A program made the position numbers and the translations under genes. Positions 28,917 through 38,465 of a DNA stretch of 64,000 bases are shown piece by piece (the first letter of the stretch is position 1; each line of letters begins with the position of its first letter). The DNA comes from CAZUGA01 sp964619885 (GTDB lineage: Bacteria; Pseudomonadota; Gammaproteobacteria; Methylococcales; UBA1147), in the NCBI GenBank assembly GCA_964619885.1, contig CAZUGA010000007.1, positions 52,971-116,970 of the forward strand. The letters run 5' to 3'. The notes under the pieces were generated by a model. It did not search any database, had not been told where the DNA came from, and worked only from the letters and a program-made list of their open reading frames with translations.

Positions 28917-30137
28917 ATGGAAGTTTATCTGGTCGGCGGCGCGGTCCGCGACGAATTGCTCGGATTCTCAGTCACGGAACGAGATTGGGTTGTTGTCGGC
29001 GCGACGCCAGAAGAAATGTGCAAAGCTGGATTCAAACCCGTAGGAAAAGATTTTCCAGTCTATCTTCATCCTACGACCCACGACGAATACGCATTAGCCC
29101 GAATTGAAAGAAAAACTGCTCCGGGATATAAAGGCTTCACTGTGGATGCGGACCCTGCGGTTTCGCTGGAGCAGGATTTGTTGCGGCGTGATTTGACCGT
29201 CAATTCGATGGCCAAAGATTCTGATGGCAATATTATTGATCCGTACAACGGCATGGTTGATTTGAGAAATAAGATTTTGCGCCATGTTTCTCCGGCTTTT
29301 CGTGAAGATCCGGTACGCATTTTGAGAGTAGCGCGCTTTGCGGCGCGTTATGGCCATATTGGTTTCACTGTTGCGGATGAAACCATGGAATTAATGAATT
29401 CCATGGTTAAGGCTGGGGAAATCGATGCGTTGGTTTCCGAGCGGGTTTGGTCGGAATTTGTGCGGGCATTAACCGAAAAGACGCCAACGGCATTCATCGA
29501 AGTACTGCGCGATTGCGGAGCATTGGCGATTTTATTTCCGGAGCTCGACAACCTTTTCGGCGTACCTCAAAACCCACATTTACATCCAGAGATCGATACC
29601 GGGAGACACGCGTTAATGTCATTAAGCCAGGCATCTCGACTTTCGATAAAATCGGAAATACGGTTTGCCGCGCTGGTACACGATATAGGAAAAGGATTAA
29701 CCACCAAAGACAATTTGCCAAATCACCCGGGGCATGAGGAAGCGGGGCTTATTCTCCTGGACACGTTGTGTCGGCGAACCCGCGTTCCGAATGAATTCAA
29801 GAAGTTGGCGCGCAACGTCATTCGGTATCATGAAGATATCCATCAAGTGAACGAATTATCGGCCGAACAAATCGTGAAAATACTAAAGTCATTGGACGCA
29901 TTAAAGAAAAATAGTTCAATTGATAATTTTTTACTCGCATGCGAGGCTGATGCAAGGGGACGCAAGGGATTCGAGCAGAAATCGTATCCACAAGCGCAGG
30001 TTTTGAAAAAATGTCATGCTGCAGCGTTGTCTGTCGATACAAAACCACTTATGAACCGCGGATTTTCTGGTCAAGAGATTGGTGAAGCAATATCTAAACT
30101 CAGAATACAGTCCATTTCGGAATATCTCCACAACTAA
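28917..30137 (+). CDS. cca: multifunctional CCA tRNA nucleotidyltransferase
   Basis: 406 residues. It adds and repairs the 3' CCA of tRNAs. The nucleotidyltransferase motif 'VGGAVRDELLG' and the metal 'ERDWVVVG' lie at the N-terminus, 'RRDLTVNSMA' and 'EDPVRILRVARFAARYG' follow, and an HD phosphohydrolase domain with 'ALVHDIGKG' and 'HPGHEEAG' lies near 250-280. The HD part marks the gammaproteobacterial type with extra phosphatase/phosphodiesterase activity. First gene of a run that continues with folM on the same strand. Confidence 0.96.
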   Translation: MEVYLVGGAVRDELLGFSVTERDWVVVGATPEEMCKAGFKPVGKDFPVYLHPTTHDEYALARIERKTAPGYKGFTVDADPAVSLEQDLLRRDLTVNSMAKDSDGNIIDPYNGMVDLRNKILRHVSPAFREDPVRILRVARFAARYGHIGFTVADETMELMNSMVKAGEIDALVSERVWSEFVRALTEKTPTAFIEVLRDCGALAILFPELDNLFGVPQNPHLHPEIDTGRHALMSLSQASRLSIKSEIRFAALVHDIGKGLTTKDNLPNHPGHEEAGLILLDTLCRRTRVPNEFKKLARNVIRYHEDIHQVNELSAEQIVKILKSLDALKKNSSIDNFLLACEADARGRKGFEQKSYPQAQVLKKCHAAALSVDTKPLMNRGFSGQEIGEAISKLRIQSISEYLHN

Positions 30138-30223
30138 CCCTCGTTTTTAGATGTCGATTTGATAAATTATTACAACTTATTGTTTATTAGAACTAAGTTT
30201 CACAGTCAATAAATATCGTTCGA

Positions 30224-30958
30224 ATGAAAACCAAAACTGCGTTGATTACAGGAGCAGCTAAGCGAATCGGAGCCTGTATCGCTCGCAGTTTGCACGCATC
30301 CGGATATGATTTGATTTTGCATTATCGGCGGTCTGATGATCAAGCCACCGCGTTGATGAACGAATTCAACCAAATTCGTAACAATAGTGCATGGATTCTT
30401 CAGGCCGATTGGCTCGATGACGATGCAATTGGCTATTTATTTAAAAAGGTATCTGAACGACATGGTGGTCTGGATGTATTGGTTAACAATGCTTCTGCAT
30501 TCTATTCAACCCCATTGACGGAAGTTAACGAACAAGATTGGGACCGGCTGGTTGGTACCAATTTGAAGGTACCATATTTTCTTTCCTTAGCTTTTAATAC
30601 CATGCTCAGTCAAAACAATGGTTGTATAGTTAATATTTGCGATATCTATGCGTGGCACCCATTGCGAGAGTATTCAATATACTGCATTGCGAAGTCGGGG
30701 CTCGTTGCTATGACACGTTCATTGGCTTTGGAAATGGGGCCGGAAGTTCGAGTAAATGGTGTCGCGCCTGGGGCAATACTTTGGCCAGAAGATGATTTAA
30801 GTCAAATCAAAAAGCAGAATATTCTAGCCCGAATTCCATTGGCCCGAATAGGTTCACCGGACGATATCGCGGATGCCGTACTATATCTGGTTAAGAATGC
30901 TCGTTACGTGACCGGCCAGATCATATCGATTGATGGCGGGCGAAGTTTATATAACTAA
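30224..30958 (+). CDS. folM: pteridine reductase / FolM-type SDR
   Basis: 244 residues, short-chain dehydrogenase. 'ALITGAAKRIGACIARSLH' is the NADP-binding motif with the Arg of pteridine reductases, 'VNNASAFYSTP' replaces the usual NNAG, and the catalytic 'YSIYCIAKSGL' (Tyr-x3-Lys) follows. The C-terminus 'GQIISIDGGRSL' is canonical. FolM reduces dihydromonapterin/dihydrofolate. The neighbours folK and folB support a pterin role. The gene symbol rests on this context and on the pteridine-reductase pattern rather than on close identity. Confidence 0.82.
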   Translation: MKTKTALITGAAKRIGACIARSLHASGYDLILHYRRSDDQATALMNEFNQIRNNSAWILQADWLDDDAIGYLFKKVSERHGGLDVLVNNASAFYSTPLTEVNEQDWDRLVGTNLKVPYFLSLAFNTMLSQNNGCIVNICDIYAWHPLREYSIYCIAKSGLVAMTRSLALEMGPEVRVNGVAPGAILWPEDDLSQIKKQNILARIPLARIGSPDDIADAVLYLVKNARYVTGQIISIDGGRSLYN

Positions 30959-31058
30959 GAATTTTCTATTTTTGGATAGATTCTTAGCACGCTGAAATTG
31001 ATTCCACAGTACAAAATCTATGTGCTGGATCCGATTATTCAGCGTTGAGGAAATCAGA

Positions 31059-31559
31059 TTAATTTGTAGTCGTCCATGGCGGCACGATCTTTTTTTGTTC
31101 TAGGCCAGATTTGTCGTATTCTGCCCACAAGAGATTAAACATTTTACCGCTAATCGGATGGGTTTCGTTGGGAGCAATTTCCGCCAAAGGTTCCAATACA
31201 AAGGCATATTTTAGAATGTCGTCTCGCGGTATTTTAATAGATTTCTCATTTACAATAAGATAGCCGTATAAAAGGATATCTATATCTAAAGATCGAGCGG
31301 TAAATTTTGATGATTTTTTGGTTCGCCCATGATCGATTTCTATTTGCCTGACAATTTGCGCAATTTCTAACAATTCAATATCCGAGTCAAACATTACTAC
31401 GGCGTTAAAGAAGGGTGGTCCTTCAAATCCGACAGCCGTGGTTTCAAAAATGCTGGATTGGGTTAGATCGCCGAATTTATCGCTCAGCATTCTTAAAGCT
31501 GAGGGGAAATTAAATTCTCTGTTAATATTGCTACCGATACTTAGATAAACCTTAGGCAT
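31059..31559 (-). CDS. folK: HPPK, 6-hydroxymethyl-dihydropterin pyrophosphokinase
   Basis: 166 residues. It transfers pyrophosphate from ATP to 6-hydroxymethyl-7,8-dihydropterin in folate synthesis. Seen: 'VYLSIGSNINREFNF', 'GPPFFNAVV', and the metal-binding 'RSLDIDILLYG', with 'IPRDDI' close by. It overlaps folB by 8 bases, so translation is probably coupled. Confidence 0.94.
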   Translation of the reverse strand: MPKVYLSIGSNINREFNFPSALRMLSDKFGDLTQSSIFETTAVGFEGPPFFNAVVMFDSDIELLEIAQIVRQIEIDHGRTKKSSKFTARSLDIDILLYGYLIVNEKSIKIPRDDILKYAFVLEPLAEIAPNETHPISGKMFNLLWAEYDKSGLEQKKIVPPWTTTN

Positions 31560-31917
31560 TTGTAGCTACGGCCCCTCGTTCTATGATAATACCTACATCA
31601 CTGGCGCCACGTATGGCGCCTTTTTTGTTTAAGGTTAGGCGCAGCCACGGTACGCTAAATTCGCTCAAAATGATTCCCGCAATCTCTTCGGACAAGCTTT
31701 CAACTAGAAAAAAGTTACTTTCCTCGACGAATGAAATTATTCGTTTAGAGACTGCTTTATAATCCAAGGCATCGTCTATTGAATCTGATTTAGCGGCCTT
31801 TTTTATACTTGTTGACATTTCGATGTCCAACACAACCGTTTGTTTGGTTTCCCGTTCCCAATCGTAAATTCCAATGATTGTCTCGATCTGAAGGCCGCGC
31901 AGAAATATAATGTCCAT
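31552..31917 (-). CDS. folB: dihydroneopterin aldolase
   Basis: 121 residues, usual size. 'IFLRGLQIETIIGIYDWERE' is the N-terminal signature with the catalytic Glu region; 'ALDYKAVSKRI' and 'VESLSEEIAGIIL' follow. It makes 6-hydroxymethyl-dihydropterin, the substrate for FolK, whose gene overlaps its end. Divergent from plsY. Confidence 0.94.
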   Translation of the reverse strand: MDIIFLRGLQIETIIGIYDWERETKQTVVLDIEMSTSIKKAAKSDSIDDALDYKAVSKRIISFVEESNFFLVESLSEEIAGIILSEFSVPWLRLTLNKKGAIRGASDVGIIIERGAVATNA

Positions 31918-32006
31918 CTTTTTCTCTTCGTTGGTGTGGCGTTTAAAGGCCGCCTATCATAACAAATGAGGAGACGATCAAATACCTGTAGCTGTGAGGG
32001 GATAGA

Positions 32007-32588
32007 ATGGGAATGTGGTTGTTGGTGCCAATAGGCTATCTTATAGGGTCTGTGTCAACGGCCATAGTGGTTTGCCGCGGTTTGGGATTACCGGATCCTA
32101 GAGAGCAAGGTTCGAACAATCCGGGTGCCACTAATGTACTGCGGTTTGGTGGAAAAAAAGCGGCGGCAATGACTCTAATAGGAGATCTACTTAAGGGTTT
32201 CATTCCCGTTATTTTTGCAAGTTTTGTAGGTGCGAATGAAATTCTTATCGGTTGCGTTGGCGTTGCGGCATTTATCGGGCATTTATTCCCGGTTTATTTT
32301 GGTTTTCAGGGTGGAAAAGGCGTAGCAACTGCCGCAGGTGTATTTTTTGGCTTCTTTTGGTTTTTGGGATTTATCACGGTCGCGACGTGGTTGGTAATGT
32401 TAAAGTTTACCCGGGTTTCATCAATTTCCGCGATTATTGCCGCCGCAACCGCACCAATTTATGCGTGGTTGTTGCTCTCTAGTGGGGCCCTACTCTCAGC
32501 AACTACAGTAATCTCAATCCTTTGTATTTGGCGACATCGATTAAATATTCAACGTTTGATTAGTGGGGTGGAAGAGCGCGTTGGATAA
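32007..32588 (+). CDS. plsY: glycerol-3-phosphate acyltransferase PlsY
   Basis: 193 residues, about five membrane helices. 'GYLIGSVSTAIVV', 'GSNNPGATNVLRFGGKKAA', 'GDLLKGFIPV', 'GHLFPVYFGFQGGKGVATAA' are the three conserved loops of PlsY. It acylates glycerol-3-phosphate from acyl phosphate in the inner membrane. plsY beside folB and tsaD is a conserved gammaproteobacterial group. Confidence 0.96.
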   Translation: MGMWLLVPIGYLIGSVSTAIVVCRGLGLPDPREQGSNNPGATNVLRFGGKKAAAMTLIGDLLKGFIPVIFASFVGANEILIGCVGVAAFIGHLFPVYFGFQGGKGVATAAGVFFGFFWFLGFITVATWLVMLKFTRVSSISAIIAAATAPIYAWLLLSSGALLSATTVISILCIWRHRLNIQRLISGVEERVG

Positions 32589-32634
32589 TATTCACTAAAT
32601 TCGAATTTTTGTATAACGTTAGCCGATAAAAGGC

Positions 32635-33639
32635 TTAAATGGACTTAACGGTATCCAATGGCCACCTCGGCATTGCTTTTATTTCGAGTTTTTCATGCTG
32701 TTTTGCCGATAATCTGTGATACCCGGCCAAAGCGATCATTGCGCCATTATCGGCGCAAAATTCGAGGCGAGGGAAAAAGACTTTTGCCTGTTCTAACGTG
32801 GCCAAGTCTTCCAATTTCTTTCTTATAACGCCATTTGCGCTGACGCCTCCCGCAACAACCAGTCGTTCGTATTGGGTATGGGAAAGTGCACGGCGGCATT
32901 TGATGGCCAAAGTGTCTGCTACAGCTTCCTGGAAGGCGCGGGCAACATCAGCGTGGCTAATAAGTCCAGAGATCAGGGTGTTACGTGCGTAGGTTTTTAA
33001 ACCGCTAAAACTAAAATTCATACCCGGTCGATCTGTCATTGGGCGTGGAAATTTTTGCGTAATGGAGCTTCCAGACGAGGCGAGATGCTCCAATGCGGGG
33101 CCACCTGGATACCCCAAACCAAGCAGCATGGCAGTTTTGTCAAATGCTTCACCTACCGCGTCGTCGAGCGATTCGCCGATAATTTTATAAACGCCCATTT
33201 GTTCAACGTCTACCAATAAAGTGTGACCGCCTGATATTAAGAGTCCTACCAGTGGAAATTCTGGTGGGTCCGTATCTAACAAGGGTGCCAATAGGTGTCC
33301 TTCCATATGATGAATACCTATTGAAGGTATGTTCCATGCCCAAGCGAGGCTTTTAGCGACTGATGCGCCTGTCAAAAGTGCGCCCACCAAGCCAGGGCCC
33401 GAGGTGTATGCTATCCCATCTATATTATTGGGGTTTAGCTTGGCCTGTTGCAGGGTTTGTCTGATAAGTGGAATCAGCTTTCTAATATGATCTCTAGACG
33501 CGAGTTCAGGAACGACTCCTCCATATTCAGTATGGAGCGCAATTTGGCTATGCAGCATATGTGACAATAACCCTTTTTCTGAGTTGTAAACAGCGACGCC
33601 AGTTTCGTCGCAAGAGGTTTCTATGCCGAGTACGTTCAT
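32635..33639 (-). CDS. tsaD: tRNA N6-threonylcarbamoyladenosine transferase TsaD
   Basis: 334 residues. N-terminal 'VLGIETSCDETGVAVY', the iron-binding 'GIHHMEGHLLAPL', 'GLLISGGHTLLV', and the late 'FCADNGAMIALAGY' identify the Kae1/TsaD family. It works with TsaB, TsaC and TsaE to make t6A37 in ANN-decoding tRNAs. Divergent from rpsU, the conserved arrangement at the macromolecular-synthesis operon. Confidence 0.97.
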   Translation of the reverse strand: MNVLGIETSCDETGVAVYNSEKGLLSHMLHSQIALHTEYGGVVPELASRDHIRKLIPLIRQTLQQAKLNPNNIDGIAYTSGPGLVGALLTGASVAKSLAWAWNIPSIGIHHMEGHLLAPLLDTDPPEFPLVGLLISGGHTLLVDVEQMGVYKIIGESLDDAVGEAFDKTAMLLGLGYPGGPALEHLASSGSSITQKFPRPMTDRPGMNFSFSGLKTYARNTLISGLISHADVARAFQEAVADTLAIKCRRALSHTQYERLVVAGGVSANGVIRKKLEDLATLEQAKVFFPRLEFCADNGAMIALAGYHRLSAKQHEKLEIKAMPRWPLDTVKSI

Positions 33640-33658
33640 GAGTAAATAGAGGATAAAT

Positions 33659-33688
33659 TTGGGTCAAGTATAAATGCTTTGCTATAAT
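33659..33688 (+). promoter_or_regulatory. extended -10 promoter for rpsU operon
   Basis: TGCTATAAT at 33680-33688 is a perfect extended -10 element. A weak -35 (TTGGGT, 33659-33664) lies 18 bases before the hexamer. It is about 70 bases upstream of rpsU and points the right way. Confidence 0.65.
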
Positions 33689-33756
33689 AATGAGTTCCGT
33701 TTCAGGAGCCCTCGGGGGAATTTTATGAATAGTCAAAATCTAATTTAGGAAATTAT

Positions 33757-33990
33757 ATGCCTTCAGTCAGAATTAAAGAAAACGAACCATTTGAGATCGC
33801 AATTCGACGTTTTAAGCGTGCGTGTGAAAAAGCCGGTGTGTTGTCAGAAACACGGCGGCGGGAATTCTACGAAAAACCGACTGAAGAGCGGAAGCGAAAA
33901 GCTGCGGCGGCAGTAAAACGGCATCTTAAAAAGTTGTCTAGAGAGCGTTACGCACTTAAAAATTTGCGCCGTGGTCGACCTCAACTTTAA
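33757..33990 (+). CDS. rpsU: 30S ribosomal protein S21
   Basis: 77 residues, slightly longer than the usual 71 because of the C-terminal 'RRGRPQL'. The start 'MPSVRIKENEPFEIAIRRFK' and the basic helices ('EFYEKPTEERKRKAAAAVKR') are unmistakable. S21 helps mRNA binding on the 30S subunit. First gene of the operon rpsU-yqeY-dnaG-rpoD. Confidence 0.98.
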   Translation: MPSVRIKENEPFEIAIRRFKRACEKAGVLSETRRREFYEKPTEERKRKAAAAVKRHLKKLSRERYALKNLRRGRPQL

Positions 33991-34023
33991 AGACGTGGCT
34001 GAGAGGTGTTAGAAGACGTTGGG

Positions 34024-34470
34024 ATGCTACAAACCAGAATCAAAGAAGCCATGAAGTCTGCGATGAAAGCAGGTGAAAAACAGCGCCTTACGGTAATAAG
34101 ATCGATGATGGCGGGTATCAAGCAGCGAGAAATTGATGAACGGATCAGCCTAGACGATAGGGAAATAGTTTCGGTGCTGGATAAAATGGTCAAACAGCGT
34201 CGTGAGTCGTTGAAGCAATATCGCGGTGCTGGTCGCGATGATTTGGCCGATATCGAAGAATTTGAAATCCAAGAGATCCAGAGTTTTTTGCCTGCAGAGT
34301 TATCTAGCGAAGAAATAAATCAAATTATTGGCGAGGTTGTTAATGAAATCGGCGCTACTTCGATAAAGGATATGGGTAAGGTAATGGGCAGCCTAAAGTC
34401 TAAAATGCACGGTCGTGCAGATATGTCCAAAGTGAGCGCCGTTGTAAAAACGGTTTTGGGCGAAAAGTAA
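34024..34470 (+). CDS. yqeY: GatB/YqeY domain protein
   Basis: 148 residues from the ATG at 34024. Pattern: 'KEAMKSAMKAGEKQRLTVIR', 'KQREIDERI', 'MVKQRRESLKQYRGAGRDDL', 'IGATSIKDMGKVMGSLK', as in YqeY proteins that share the tail domain of GatB. Its molecular role is unclear; a link to tRNA-dependent amidation is suggested by the domain. A GTG at 34006 would add six residues. Conserved between rpsU and dnaG in many proteobacteria. Confidence 0.92.
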   Translation: MLQTRIKEAMKSAMKAGEKQRLTVIRSMMAGIKQREIDERISLDDREIVSVLDKMVKQRRESLKQYRGAGRDDLADIEEFEIQEIQSFLPAELSSEEINQIIGEVVNEIGATSIKDMGKVMGSLKSKMHGRADMSKVSAVVKTVLGEK

Positions 34471-34713
34471 TTCCCCTTTTAATTAAAGTATAAATTTTTG
34501 GTGCGTTGCTGTTTGGCGGTCGTGCTTGACAAGTGTTTACCGCAACGGTGAACATAGCTAACTAATAATCCTGGGTGGGTGGCAGTAATTTCGTGCGCCA
34601 TCCTTATTTTCTTGTTTCACTTATTCTGATTCATCAGGTCATGGCTAGCCACGGAATAGAGGTTTTTATGAGGCACGCCAAATGCATGATCTCGCGATCC
34701 ACTCCGCGCATCG

Positions 34714-36465
34714 ATGTCCGGTAGAATTCCTCAGTCGTTTATTGACGAGCTGCTGGTACGGGTAGATATAGTAGATCTAATTGAAGTTCGTATAACGCTC
34801 AAAAAAGCTGGACGTAATTATATTGCCAGATGTCCTTTCCACGATGAGAAAACACCAAGTTTTACCGTAAACCGCGAAAAGCAAATGTTCCACTGTTTTG
34901 GTTGCGGTGCCGGCGGCAATTCTATTACTTTTATCATGGATTATGACCATTTGGGATTTTTGGAAGCTGTTGAGGATTTAGCGGATTTTGCCGGTCTACC
35001 TCTTCCTGTCCGTGACACTTATACCTCTAATCATGAAGGAGTAATTGATTTAGCAGCGGTTTATGAAATCCAGAAGCAAGTTACCACGTTTTACTCGGAT
35101 CAGCTTTTGAACCAGCCAGTTGGAAAAGTTGCTATAAATTATCTACGCGGCCGCGGCTTAACCGGTGATGTGGCACGGGCGTTTTTGCTAGGATTTGCGC
35201 CTTCGGGATGGGATGTATTGTCTAATTCCAATTTCGACAAGAGTTTACTGATACAAGCCGGTTTGATGATTAAAAATGAGGCTGGGCGTAGTTACGATCG
35301 ATTTCGAAACCGAATTATGTTTCCGATACGCGATAGGCGTGGACGTATTATTGGTTTCGGTGGGCGTGTGCTAGATGATTCTCTTCCAAAATATCTCAAC
35401 TCACCAGAAACTAGTGTGTTTCAAAAAAGTAAGGAGCTGTATGGTCTTTACGAATTGTTGCAGGTGTCCACTAAACCCAATCAAATTCTCGTGGTTGAAG
35501 GATATATGGACGTGATTGCATTGGCGCAGAACGGTATAAGCTATTCTGTGGCAACACTCGGCACCGCGATGTCCAAAAATCATTTGGAAATTTTATTTAG
35601 GTGCACAGGAGAAATTGTTTTTTGTTTTGATGGCGATGAAGCTGGGAGAAATGCAGCTTGGCGCGCTGTCGAACTTGCGTTGCCGGTTTTACGTGACGGA
35701 CGCCAAATTCGCATAATGTTACTTGATTCTGGTTTTGATCCGGATTCATATGTGCGCAAGGTGGGTGCGGAAAAATTCGCTGCGACGGCACTCAGTTCGA
35801 GCCTACTTTCAGATTACTTTTTTGAATATTTGGGTTCTGATTTGAACCTAGCCGAAATGGAAAGTCGGGCGAAAATTGCAGCTAAGGCTAAACCCTTAAT
35901 CGCGCAATTACCGCACGGGGTATTTCGGAATTTAATGGAAAACCGTTTGTTGGATCTAGCCCAGGTTGACAGCATCGAGCTTGGGGCGGGCGAAGCGAGT
36001 CATCACGCTGGAGCTAAAATGAACCCACCCAGACGTGAACGGGTCAAACCTTCACCATTTAGGACGGCATTGGCTATATTGCTGCAATATCCGAGAATGG
36101 GGAAAAAATTGGATGTAAGCGAAATTCGTGGTGATGATTCGGCATCAGAGGGTATCAAACTATTGCTTGAAGTGCTTAATATATTGACTGAAACTCCCGA
36201 ATTATCGTCGGGCAGTTTAGTTGAAAGATTTAGGGGCAATTCCGACGAAAAAACCATTAAAGTGTTGGCACAATATGATCTTTTGGTTCCTGAGAATGGA
36301 CTGGAAGACGAATTATCAGGTGCGTTTAGGCGAATTGTGCAACAGGAAAATAAAAATAGACTTTCCAAATTACTAGTCAGAGCTGAACAAAATTCATTGG
36401 CTGAGGCCGATCGGATTGAGCTAAAACGATTATTGCATATATCCGAGGCCAGTACGCAAAAATGA
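34714..36465 (+). CDS. dnaG: DNA primase
   Basis: 583 residues. CHC2 zinc finger ('CPFHDEKTPSF' and 'FHCFGCGAGG'), catalytic core with TOPRIM ('VVEGYMDVIALAQ' and 'FDGDEAGRNAAWRA') and a C-terminal DnaB-binding helical part. It makes the RNA primers of replication. It follows yqeY after 243 bases, where TTGACA at 34526-34531 might be part of an internal promoter, but no good -10 matches it. Confidence 0.97.
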   Translation: MSGRIPQSFIDELLVRVDIVDLIEVRITLKKAGRNYIARCPFHDEKTPSFTVNREKQMFHCFGCGAGGNSITFIMDYDHLGFLEAVEDLADFAGLPLPVRDTYTSNHEGVIDLAAVYEIQKQVTTFYSDQLLNQPVGKVAINYLRGRGLTGDVARAFLLGFAPSGWDVLSNSNFDKSLLIQAGLMIKNEAGRSYDRFRNRIMFPIRDRRGRIIGFGGRVLDDSLPKYLNSPETSVFQKSKELYGLYELLQVSTKPNQILVVEGYMDVIALAQNGISYSVATLGTAMSKNHLEILFRCTGEIVFCFDGDEAGRNAAWRAVELALPVLRDGRQIRIMLLDSGFDPDSYVRKVGAEKFAATALSSSLLSDYFFEYLGSDLNLAEMESRAKIAAKAKPLIAQLPHGVFRNLMENRLLDLAQVDSIELGAGEASHHAGAKMNPPRRERVKPSPFRTALAILLQYPRMGKKLDVSEIRGDDSASEGIKLLLEVLNILTETPELSSGSLVERFRGNSDEKTIKVLAQYDLLVPENGLEDELSGAFRRIVQQENKNRLSKLLVRAEQNSLAEADRIELKRLLHISEASTQK

Positions 36466-36474
36466 GATGTTATG

Positions 36475-36503
36475 TTGAAAATTGACTAGCCTTGCGATAC
36501 CAT
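36475..36503 (+). promoter_or_regulatory. candidate sigma-70 promoter for rpoD
   Basis: TTGAAA (36475-36480), 17-base spacer, TACCAT (36498-36503), about 45 bases before the rpoD start. Five of six and four of six matches to consensus. Could give rpoD its own supply besides read-through from dnaG. Confidence 0.45.
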
Positions 36504-36548
36504 TTTCTGTTCAGTGTAGGAAAAACGCATTAGATTCGCGGGTCATAG

Positions 36549-38363
36549 ATGAACCAAGAAAATCAACAATCACAACTTAAGCATTTGATCGCTAAAGGAA
36601 AAGAGCAGGGTTTTCTGACCTACTCTGAAGTTAACGATCATCTTCCCAGCGATATAGTCGATCCAGATCAAGTCGAAGATATCATCGGCATGATTAACGA
36701 TATGGGGATCGAGGTGCATGAAACCGCGCCGGATACTGATTCGTTAATCACGGATTCTGCAATTGTCGCAGACGACGATGACGCAGCAGAAGTTGCGGCC
36801 GCCGCATTGGCCTCGGTAGACAATGAATTTGGTCGTACGACCGATCCAGTTCGCATGTATATGCGCGAAATGGGTACCGTTGAATTGTTAACCCGTCAAG
36901 GCGAGCTAAAAATAGCTAAGCGTATTGAGGAAGGACAGATTCAGGTTATTTGCGCGCTTGCCCGGTGTCCTTTAGTAATAGAGTATTTTCTGACCGCAGC
37001 GGAACAGATAGAAAACGGCGAAGCCCGAATCACCGATATAATTTCTGATTTTATTGATCCCAATCAACCGGAATATGAAATTTCTACTGCTTCAGTTGCT
37101 GCAGCTGCTGCAGAGGCTGCGGACGACGACGAAGAGGAAGAAGATGAAGGTCTGGACCCAGAGGAATTTAAAGATAAGGCATCCTCTCTCAAGAAACGAT
37201 ACAAAACCGTTATTAATGCGCTGAAAAAATATGGCTATAGTCATGAGCGTACCCAGAAAGCATACGATGCGTTAACGGATAATTTCAAGGAATTCAAATG
37301 GACCCCGCAGTTTTTTAAAGAGTTGGCTGGCGTCCTACGGGATGGGGTCATTGAAATTCGTAAGCGGGAAAAGATTGTCCTTGATATTTGCGTTAAGAAG
37401 GCCAGAATGCCCCGAAAGGAATTTATAACGACCTTTACCGAAAACGAAACAGATACGGCGTGGTTAAAAAAATGCATTGATCTTAATGCGGATTATTCAG
37501 CAATTTTGAGCGAACACGCTATTGATGTTAGAAGAGCGCAAAGCAAGCTTTCTGCAGTTGAAATTGAACATGGTTTGTTAATAAGTGAATTGAAGGACAT
37601 TAATAGACGTATGTCCATAGGAGAAGCCAAAGCACGCCGTGCTAAGAAAGAAATGATTGAGGCGAATCTGCGCTTGGTTATTTCTATCGCAAAAAAATAT
37701 ACCAACAGAGGATTGCAATTTCTGGATTTAATTCAAGAAGGTAATATTGGATTGATGAAAGCGGTTGATAAATTCGAATATCGTCGCGGTTACAAATTCT
37801 CTACTTATGCAACTTGGTGGATCAGACAAGCAATTACTCGGTCTATAGCAGATCAAGCCAGGACCATTCGCATTCCGGTGCACATGATAGAGACTATCAA
37901 TAAACTGAACCGAATATCCAGACAGATGCTCCAAGAAATGGGACGAGAAGCGACCCCCGAAGAGTTGGCGGAGCGAATGGAAATGCCGGAAGATAAAGTA
38001 CGTAAAGTTTTAAAAATAGCCAAAGAGCCTATCTCGATGGAAACGCCTATTGGCGATGACGAAGATTCTCATCTTGGCGATTTTATTGAAGATGCCAGGG
38101 TTTTATCTCCGGTGGAATCTGCGAATGTTGAAGGATTGAAAGAATCGACACAATCTGTATTGGCGGGCCTTACTGCTAGAGAAGCCAAGGTATTGCGCAT
38201 GCGATTTGGAATCGACATGAATACAGACCATACCCTGGAAGAAGTCGGTAAACAGTTTGATGTGACCCGCGAACGAATCCGACAAATTGAAGCTAAGGCG
38301 TTGAGGAAATTAAGACATCCGTCCCGCTCCGAACGACTTAGAAGCTTTCTTGAAGTCGAATAG
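36549..38363 (+). CDS. rpoD: RNA polymerase sigma factor RpoD (sigma-70)
   Basis: 604 residues. Region 1.1 at the N-terminus, region 1.2 'TDPVRMYMREMGTVELLTRQ', a long acidic non-conserved region (about 170-400, with a D/E run near 193-202), region 2 'YATWWIRQAITRSIADQAR', region 3 'RMEMPEDKVRKVLKIAKEP' and region 4.2 'VTRERIRQIEAKALRKLRHP'. This is the primary sigma factor with the large insertion typical of proteobacteria. Last gene of the macromolecular-synthesis operon. Confidence 0.98.
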   Translation: MNQENQQSQLKHLIAKGKEQGFLTYSEVNDHLPSDIVDPDQVEDIIGMINDMGIEVHETAPDTDSLITDSAIVADDDDAAEVAAAALASVDNEFGRTTDPVRMYMREMGTVELLTRQGELKIAKRIEEGQIQVICALARCPLVIEYFLTAAEQIENGEARITDIISDFIDPNQPEYEISTASVAAAAAEAADDDEEEEDEGLDPEEFKDKASSLKKRYKTVINALKKYGYSHERTQKAYDALTDNFKEFKWTPQFFKELAGVLRDGVIEIRKREKIVLDICVKKARMPRKEFITTFTENETDTAWLKKCIDLNADYSAILSEHAIDVRRAQSKLSAVEIEHGLLISELKDINRRMSIGEAKARRAKKEMIEANLRLVISIAKKYTNRGLQFLDLIQEGNIGLMKAVDKFEYRRGYKFSTYATWWIRQAITRSIADQARTIRIPVHMIETINKLNRISRQMLQEMGREATPEELAERMEMPEDKVRKVLKIAKEPISMETPIGDDEDSHLGDFIEDARVLSPVESANVEGLKESTQSVLAGLTAREAKVLRMRFGIDMNTDHTLEEVGKQFDVTRERIRQIEAKALRKLRHPSRSERLRSFLEVE

Positions 38364-38465
38364 TGTCTCGGGCAAAAAATCTCTAAATGATTCGTAATTT
38401 GACGGAGAAGTTGCAGCGGGGGCGTCATTTTTCCACATTTTAGGGGCGTTAACAGTTTTTTAGAG

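Noticed and set aside
34526..34555. promoter before dnaG
   Set aside because: TTGACA is perfect but no acceptable -10 lies at 16-18 bases; mentioned only with dnaG.
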